A stretch of 64,000 bases of DNA from NCBI GenBank assembly GCA_965140775.1, contig OZ223471.1, forward strand, positions 1,054,001 to 1,118,000. The letters are read 5' to 3'. This stretch comes from UBA6244 sp965140775 (GTDB taxonomy: Bacteria; Bacteroidota; Bacteroidia; Bacteroidales; F082). Below the pieces are notes generated by a model that was given only the letters and a program-made list of their open reading frames with translations, made no database searches and was not told the origin of the DNA. Both the position numbers and the translations under genes were made by a program. Below are positions 58,482-64,000 of this stretch, piece by piece (position 1 is the stretch's first letter; each line of letters opens with the position of its first letter).

Positions 58482-61433
58482 ATGAAGAAACCTTTTTTAC
58501 TCAGTTTGTCAGCTTTGTTATTGCTTTTGATGATTTCCTGTCAGAAGGAGTCTCCCCAAATGCCCGTGGACTATGTAAATCCCTTTGTCGGAACCGGAGG
58601 TCATGGACACACATTTCCCGGAGCAACCGCTCCTTTCGGTGGCGTTCAGTTGAGTCCCGATACCCGAAAAGACTCCTGGGACGGCTGTTCCGGCTATCAT
58701 TACAGCGATAATATCATTCTGGGATTCAGTCATATGCATTTGAGTGGCACCGGAATAGGCGATTATGGCGATATACGCATCATGCCCACGGTGGGCGATA
58801 TTCAGTTGAATCCCGGTTCGGCCGAAAACCCTGATTCAGGCTATGCTTCCCGCTTTAGGCACGAAACCGAAAAAGCCTCTCCTGGTTACTATTCGGTAAA
58901 ACTGGACGATTACGACATCGAAGTGGAACTCACGGCCTCCACCCATGCCGGTATGCACCGATATCATTTTCCCAAGACCGACAAAGCGCGGGTGGTATTG
59001 GATTTAACTGAAAGTGTGGTCACCGAAACCATCCTTGATGCCGAATTGCGCATTTTGGGCGACCATGAAGTGATGGGATACCGCCGCACGAAAGCCTGGG
59101 CCAACGATCAAATCGTGTATTTCTATGCCTATTTTTCCAGACCTTTTCAAGCTACCGGATTGGCCGTTGATGGAGAATATCTTCAAAATAAAATGGAAGC
59201 TAAGGCCAATGATTTGAAAGCCGTTTTTACCTTTAACATGATGGATGGGGGACCTTTGTTGATAAAAGTGGGCATCTCGGCAGTGGATTATCACAGTGCC
59301 CAGGAAAATTGTCTGCAGGAAATAGAAGGTTGGAATTTTGAGGCCGTACACGACAATACCCGTGATGAATGGAGCAAACAATTGGGTAAAATTCAGGTGA
59401 CTGATGACAATGAAGAGGCCAAAAGTGTTTTCTATACCGCCCTTTATCATACCATGATTGCTCCCAACACCTACTCCGATGTGCTGGGCTCATACCGAAA
59501 TCACGCCGGAAAAATTGTTCAGGACAGGTCGTTTACCATGTACACCGTGTTTTCTTTGTGGGATACCTTTAGAACTTTGCACCCGTTGTTTACACTTATC
59601 GAACCAAAGCGTACCAACGACATGGTGAATTCCATGCTGGACATGTACAACAACGACGGACTTCTTCCCGTGTGGGAGTTGGCCGGAAACGAAACCAATT
59701 GCATGATCGGTTATCACTCCGTTCCGGTAATTGCTGATGCCTGGTTGAAAGGAATCCGCGGTTTTGATGCGCATCTGGCACTCACGGCCATGAAACAAAG
59801 CGCCACCTCGGGCTTATTCGGCCTCAACGAATACATGGCCAAGGGATATATTCCGGCAGACAAAGAAGGTGAAAGTGTGAGCAAAACTCTGGAATATGCC
59901 TACGACGATTGGTGTATTGCCCAAATGGCCAAAGGTCTGGGCGATTCAGCTACTTACAAGGAGTTTATCAGCAGAGCCCAGTACTACAAAAACCTTTTCG
60001 ATAAAAACACCGGATTCTTCAGGGGAAAGTCCAATGGCGGATTCGTGGAACCATTTGATCCCACCCAGGTGAATTTCATGCTCACCGAAGCCAACACATG
60101 GCAATACAATTTCTTTGTGCCTCAGGATATTAACACGCATATTCAACTATTGGGTGGCGACGAGGGATACGAGAAAAAATTGGATGAGCTGTTCACCACC
60201 ACCGAAAAATTGTCGGGTCGGCAACAATCGGATATTACCGGATTGATAGGTCAGTACGCCCATGGCAACGAACCCAGTCATAGCATGGCTTATTTGTACA
60301 ATTACGTTGGAAAACCGTGGAAAACGCAGAAACTGGTGAATCAAATCAGTACGGAACTATATTCCAATAAACCCGACGGACTAAGTGGTAATGAGGATTG
60401 CGGACAGATGTCGGCATGGTATGTGATGAGTGCCTTGGGATTTTATCCAGTCACTCCCGGAAGCATGCAATATGTGCTGGGCGCGCCTCGGTTTAAGAAT
60501 GCCCAAATTAATCTGGAAAACGGCAAAGAGCTCAAGGTGATGGCATTTCGCAACAGCGATCAAGATATCTATGTGCAGTCGGTAACATATAATGGCAAGG
60601 ACTACGACAAATCATTCATTACCTACGACATGATTGCCAACGGTGGTCTGCTGGTGTTCCAGATGGGCAGCGAACCCAATACTGACTTTGGTTTGGCCAA
60701 AGAAAGCCGGCCTTCGCAGCAGATTACGGATGAGTTGATTACGCCCGTACCCGTTTTTGAAGCCAAAAGCCGAACCTTTGAAAGCCGGATGACGGTGGCT
60801 ATCAGCGATTTGAGCGATAAGGCCCAAATCAAGATGATGAAGAATGGAGAACCTATGCGCTATGAGGCTCCTTTTGAAATTGCCGAATCCACGGGCTTAT
60901 CGGCCACAGCCTCTGTGAATGGGGTAGTAAGTTTCCCGGAAACGGCTGAATACCTGCTTATTCCCGCCAACCGAAAGGTAACCGTCATCACTCCTTACGA
61001 CAGCCAATATAGCGCCGGAGGTGATGTGGCCCTGATCAACACCATCAGAGGAGGAAATGAGTTCAGAACAGGCAACTGGCAGGGATATCATGGCACCGAC
61101 ATGGAAGTGGTGGTGGATTTGGGCGAACCGCAGATGGCAAAAAGTATTGGTGCCGGATTTCTTCAGGACGAAAATTCGTGGATCTTTATGCCGGCTTCGG
61201 TTAGTTTTGAAGTCTCGGAGGACGGAACGAACTTCACGAATGTCGGCATAGTCGAAAATCCTATCAATCCCAAACAAAGTGGTGGTATTATCCATGATTT
61301 TGTGGTGAAGAATGTAAATAAAAAAATCCGCTATATCCGGGTAAAGGCTGTTTCTCAAGGACTTTGTCCCGACTGGCATGTTGGTGCCGGAGAACCCTCA
61401 TGGATATTTGCTGACGAAATTTGGGTAAATTAA
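58482..61433 (+). CDS. GH92 alpha-mannosidase lipoprotein
   Basis: A 983-residue lipoprotein (lipobox MISC). The N-terminal beta-sandwich domain starts VNPFVGTGGHGHTFPGA. The (alpha/alpha)6 catalytic domain has HLSGTGIGDYGD, YTVFSLWDTFRTLHP, GNEPSHSMAYLYNY and GNEDCGQMSAWYVMSALGFYPV. GH92 enzymes are Ca2+-dependent exo-alpha-mannosidases of N-glycans and mannan. The C-terminal about 130 residues (from about 840; EVVVDLGEPQMAKSIGAGF) form an F5/8C-like carbohydrate-binding module. Confidence 0.95.
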   Translation: MKKPFLLSLSALLLLLMISCQKESPQMPVDYVNPFVGTGGHGHTFPGATAPFGGVQLSPDTRKDSWDGCSGYHYSDNIILGFSHMHLSGTGIGDYGDIRIMPTVGDIQLNPGSAENPDSGYASRFRHETEKASPGYYSVKLDDYDIEVELTASTHAGMHRYHFPKTDKARVVLDLTESVVTETILDAELRILGDHEVMGYRRTKAWANDQIVYFYAYFSRPFQATGLAVDGEYLQNKMEAKANDLKAVFTFNMMDGGPLLIKVGISAVDYHSAQENCLQEIEGWNFEAVHDNTRDEWSKQLGKIQVTDDNEEAKSVFYTALYHTMIAPNTYSDVLGSYRNHAGKIVQDRSFTMYTVFSLWDTFRTLHPLFTLIEPKRTNDMVNSMLDMYNNDGLLPVWELAGNETNCMIGYHSVPVIADAWLKGIRGFDAHLALTAMKQSATSGLFGLNEYMAKGYIPADKEGESVSKTLEYAYDDWCIAQMAKGLGDSATYKEFISRAQYYKNLFDKNTGFFRGKSNGGFVEPFDPTQVNFMLTEANTWQYNFFVPQDINTHIQLLGGDEGYEKKLDELFTTTEKLSGRQQSDITGLIGQYAHGNEPSHSMAYLYNYVGKPWKTQKLVNQISTELYSNKPDGLSGNEDCGQMSAWYVMSALGFYPVTPGSMQYVLGAPRFKNAQINLENGKELKVMAFRNSDQDIYVQSVTYNGKDYDKSFITYDMIANGGLLVFQMGSEPNTDFGLAKESRPSQQITDELITPVPVFEAKSRTFESRMTVAISDLSDKAQIKMMKNGEPMRYEAPFEIAESTGLSATASVNGVVSFPETAEYLLIPANRKVTVITPYDSQYSAGGDVALINTIRGGNEFRTGNWQGYHGTDMEVVVDLGEPQMAKSIGAGFLQDENSWIFMPASVSFEVSEDGTNFTNVGIVENPINPKQSGGIIHDFVVKNVNKKIRYIRVKAVSQGLCPDWHVGAGEPSWIFADEIWVN

Positions 61434-61437
61434 ACTT

Positions 61438-62472
61438 ATGACAGACGAAATTAACATATTACACCTGGCCCTTCATCGTGTGGGCAACAAAACCAACAAT
61501 GATGGTATTCGCCTTTCCAAGGAAGAATTGGATTTGGAAGACGATATTCTGGCCTTATTGAAACATTATTTTCTGTCGCCGTTTAAGGCGGAAACCCGGT
61601 ATCACCTGAGTCATGAGTCCGATTTGTCGATGAATGAAGTATATGCCTATGCCCATCAGGTGTTTGGTCAACCTGATAAATTTCTCGACGTAAGTGTTAA
61701 CCTGGCCAAACACCTTTATGCCAACAGCCTGCATCCCAAAATTAAAAGCGGTGATTTTTATGTGGTGTTGTTTGAAAACTGCATTGTGGAAGGGATGCGG
61801 ACACAGGCATTGGGGTTGTTTAAGTCTGAATCGCGCGAAACCTACCTCAAGGTATTTCCATCGAAGGATACCTATGACATCCAAAGCGATGAGGGTGTCA
61901 ACATCAATAAACTCGACAAGGGCTGCCTGATTTACAACCTGGAAGAGGAAGAGGGGTATGTGGTGGAAGCCATCGACAACCTGAACAAATCGGATGCCCA
62001 TTTTTGGTTTGATGAATTTTTGCACCTCACCGAGCGCAAGGATGCATACTACCAAACCGAACAAGCCCTGGCAATGACACATAAGTTCGTTACTTCTTAT
62101 TTGCCCGAAAAATTTGAGATGGATAAAGCCGACGAAGCCGAGATGCTGAACAATTCAGCCAAATTTTTCAAGGAAAATGAAGCCTTCGATCTGGAAGCGT
62201 TCGCCGACAAGGTGCTCGAACATCCTGATTTAGCCAATACCTTTAAAAGTTACAAATCTGAATACGAAGAGGAATACAAAATTCAAATCGACGACCAATT
62301 CGATATTTCCGATAAGGCCACCCGCAGACAAGCCAAAAACTTTAAAAGCGTGTTGAAACTCGACAAAAACTTTAGTTTGTACATCCACGGCGACCGGCGC
62401 TACATCGAAAAGGGACGCGATGATGAAAAACAAATGCATTATTATAAACTGTACTTTAATGAGGAGCATTGA
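61438..62472 (+). CDS. Nucleoid-associated protein, NdpA/YejK family
   Basis: A 344-residue acidic protein matching the 37-kDa nucleoid-associated family: HLALHRVGNKTNNDG at the N-terminus, KHLYANSLHPKIKSGDFYVV, VNINKLDKGCLIYNLEEEEG and DAHFWFDEFLHLTERKDAYYQT. The function in Bacteroidota is unclear; related proteins also occur near defence genes. It follows the GH92 gene by four bases and is followed by a lipoprotein gene after one base, so it probably shares their transcript. Confidence 0.85.
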   Translation: MTDEINILHLALHRVGNKTNNDGIRLSKEELDLEDDILALLKHYFLSPFKAETRYHLSHESDLSMNEVYAYAHQVFGQPDKFLDVSVNLAKHLYANSLHPKIKSGDFYVVLFENCIVEGMRTQALGLFKSESRETYLKVFPSKDTYDIQSDEGVNINKLDKGCLIYNLEEEEGYVVEAIDNLNKSDAHFWFDEFLHLTERKDAYYQTEQALAMTHKFVTSYLPEKFEMDKADEAEMLNNSAKFFKENEAFDLEAFADKVLEHPDLANTFKSYKSEYEEEYKIQIDDQFDISDKATRRQAKNFKSVLKLDKNFSLYIHGDRRYIEKGRDDEKQMHYYKLYFNEEH

Positions 62473-62473
62473 C

Positions 62474-63052
62474 ATGAAAAACCTTTGTAAGAAAATTGCT
62501 GGCGGTAGGTGGTCAGCCCCCACATCATTGCTTATGCTCGTATTGCTATGGATGATGGCCGGCTGTGGCGGCGGCACCCAACATCATACCCGGGTAGCCA
62601 CCATACACCCATCCAATCCGGCAGTACCCGTGATGGACCTCAGCGATGCGCAAGTCGCCGGACTTATGCAGCAATTCAGTCGGTTAAGCAATCCCGAGTA
62701 TAGCTATGAGTATAACAGGACGCAGGTAATCAGCTTTCCATTGAAACCCAACCACTTTGCCTATTTTCTGGAAGTGCGTGCTGGGGTAAGTGGGCATGAT
62801 TCCAAAACGGTTTTCTCGTCCTACAAACTGTATGTAGAACTCACACAGAACCAGAACATTTTGTATTTCAATCCTGACAATTTTCAGCAGGCATGCAGCA
62901 GTACCACCTGTGACGACTGTAGCCTGATTTTGTATCAAACCGGAGGGTTTGGTTGCGATTGTTCGGATGATTCGCCGGAAAGCCCCTCCGATTGTTCCTA
63001 CGAAAAAAGCCGTGTGCTAACCAACAAACAGCAGAAGAGTGATATTATTTAG
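62474..63052 (+). CDS. Cysteine-rich lipoprotein of unknown function
   Basis: A 192-residue lipoprotein with a signal ending MMAGCGGG. The middle is a strand-rich domain (about 60-150). The C-terminus has seven cysteines in about 35 residues (CSSTTCDDC, FGCDCSDDSPESPSDC), likely disulfide-bonded or metal-binding. No family was recognised. The true start is two bases after the preceding stop; an in-frame ATG at 62420 lies inside the NdpA gene. The stop codon touches the repeat array. Confidence 0.7.
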   Translation: MKNLCKKIAGGRWSAPTSLLMLVLLWMMAGCGGGTQHHTRVATIHPSNPAVPVMDLSDAQVAGLMQQFSRLSNPEYSYEYNRTQVISFPLKPNHFAYFLEVRAGVSGHDSKTVFSSYKLYVELTQNQNILYFNPDNFQQACSSTTCDDCSLILYQTGGFGCDCSDDSPESPSDCSYEKSRVLTNKQQKSDII

Positions 63053-63660
63053 GGGAAGACGGAAGACGGAAGACGGAAGACCGGAGTAGGGAGTATGGAG
63101 TAGGGAGTCCGGAGTCCGAAGTTGGGAGTGCCGAAAAAGTACCGTAGGTACGACAGGCAATTAGCCCCGGAATTTATTCCCGGGCGGAAGGAGTATATAG
63201 TATAGAGTAATTAGTAAGGAGCGAGCAATAGCCCGTAGGGCTTCAACATAAATAGCCTGGGTGTTCCGGCAACCTCATTTGTCCGTAGGACATGAACAGG
63301 AAGTCCGTAGTCGGAAGTCCGAAGTAGGGAGTAGGGAGTCCGACGTTGGAAGTGCAGAAAAAGTACCGTAGGTACGACAGGCAATTAGCCCTGGAATTTA
63401 TACCCGGGCGGAAGGAGTATATAGTATAGAGTAATTAGTAAGGAGCGAGCAATAGCCCATAGGGCTTCAATATCAATAGTATAACGAATACGACAACCCA
63501 TTTGTCCGTAGGACATGAACAGGAAGTCTGGAGACCGAAGTCGGAAGTCGGGAGTCGGGAGTCCGTAGTCCGAAGTTGGGAGTGCCGAAAAAGTGCCGTA
63601 GGTACGTCCAACCATTAGCCCCGGAATTTATTCCCGGGCAGAGGTGGTATGTTAAATTGA
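63053..63660. repeat. Array of hairpin modules separated by purine-rich heptads
   Basis: Two full modules (starting at about 63133 and 63357, period 224) and a partial third (63587). Each has GTACCGTAGGTAC (63139-63151), CCCCGGAATTTATTCCCGGG (63165-63184), AGCCCGTAGGGCT (63230-63242) and GTCCGTAGGACATGAAC (63281-63297). Stretches of GGAAGTC/GGGAGTC heptads lie between modules. A degenerate copy lies at 53245-53390. No ORF of interest is present. Confidence 0.9.
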
Positions 63661-63751
63661 ATTTGTTATTTGTTGGCACAAGTAGGAAGCTTACAGAAGC
63701 GTAGGTAACATATTTGTTAGTAACAATTGTGTTAGTTAGTCAAATATTACC

Positions 63752-63759
63752 TATCTTTG
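63752..63759 (+). promoter_or_regulatory. TAnnTTTG box of the AAA ATPase gene
   Basis: TATCTTTG, 15 bases before the ATG at 63775. Confidence 0.45.
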
Positions 63760-63774
63760 TTGCAAAAATACCAT

Positions 63775-64000
63775 ATGAATACCCCGTTTATTTTTGGGAG
63801 ATTGGCCATTGATCAAAACTTTACCAATCGTAAAGCAGAAATAATCAAGTTGAAACAAAACTTCAGTTCAGGCATTAACACCATTCTTATTTCCCCGCGC
63901 CGATGGGGCAAATCTTCTCTGGTAAAAAAGGTGGGTGAGGAAGTTGAAGCAGAACATAAGAATATCAGGATGGTTTATCTGGATATGTTCAATATCAGAA
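63775..64000 (+). CDS. AAA family ATPase, N-terminal part, cut by window edge
   Basis: The first 75 codons of an ATPase: MNTPFIFGRLAIDQNFTNRK, then a P-loop in ISPRRWGKSSLVKK (about 43-56) and MVYLDMFNI, the start of the next strand. The Walker A form PRRWGKSS is typical of archaeal-type/STAND-like ATPases that are multi-copy in Bacteroidota. It differs from the DUF4143 ATPase at 12905. The remainder is outside the window, so the class is tentative. Confidence 0.75.
   Translation, partial: MNTPFIFGRLAIDQNFTNRKAEIIKLKQNFSSGINTILISPRRWGKSSLVKKVGEEVEAEHKNIRMVYLDMFNIR

Overview
The window is chromosomal DNA from a member of the Bacteroidota, most likely a marine or anoxic-sediment type Bacteroidales/Marinilabiliales. 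Four things point there: promoters of the TAnnTTTG type upstream of many genes; a type IX secretion C-terminal signal (LTD protein, 20376-22085); the block nadK / DUF6089-type barrel / uppS / bamA / ompH / ompH; and a GH2-GH20-GH92 set of glycan lipoproteins. The species cannot be named from the sequence. No rRNA, tRNA, CRISPR array, integrase or transposase was seen.

Layout. 1-24.8 kb is mostly housekeeping: a glycosyltransferase running off the left edge, dprA, a PrsW-like membrane protein, rsgA, a CBS protein, a small Omp85 protein, then nadK-barrel-uppS-bamA-ompH-ompH. An AAA/DUF4143 ATPase follows the ompH pair, and after it lies a 5'-truncated third ompH copy. Next come a probable glycine-lipid acyltransferase pair, engB, two biotin-dependent carboxylase subunits, two thioredoxin-like genes, a triple lamin-tail-domain secreted protein and mutS2.

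25.0-36.0 kb is the most distinctive region. Two Crp/Fnr-type regulators with N-terminal cysteine clusters, both on the + strand, bracket eight minus-strand genes. These encode six c-type cytochromes with 44 predicted haem sites (7+4+19+7+1+6), a cytochrome b and an outer-membrane beta-barrel. Two of the cytochromes are lipoproteins. The set has every layer needed to carry electrons from the quinone pool through the periplasm and across the outer membrane. The control region beside the second regulator holds three TGA...TCA palindromes of Fnr type. A BFD-type [2Fe-2S] protein and a ferredoxin-NADP reductase follow.

37-64 kb combines N-glycan breakdown (beta-mannosidase, FucP/NagP-like sugar permease, Tat-exported glycosylasparaginase, GH20 hexosaminidase, GH92 alpha-mannosidase) with an envelope-lipid group. 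The latter consists of a GT2-DUF2062 protein, a 1280-residue MMPL-acyltransferase-methyltransferase fusion, a polysaccharide deacetylase, LolA and a LolB-like lipoprotein. It resembles the transport half of aryl-polyene/flexirubin loci but has no ketosynthases here. Intergenic DNA in this half is rich in repeats: a ~40-bp satellite, purine-rich heptads, and modules of small hairpins that share a CCGTAGG core. The window ends inside another AAA ATPase gene.
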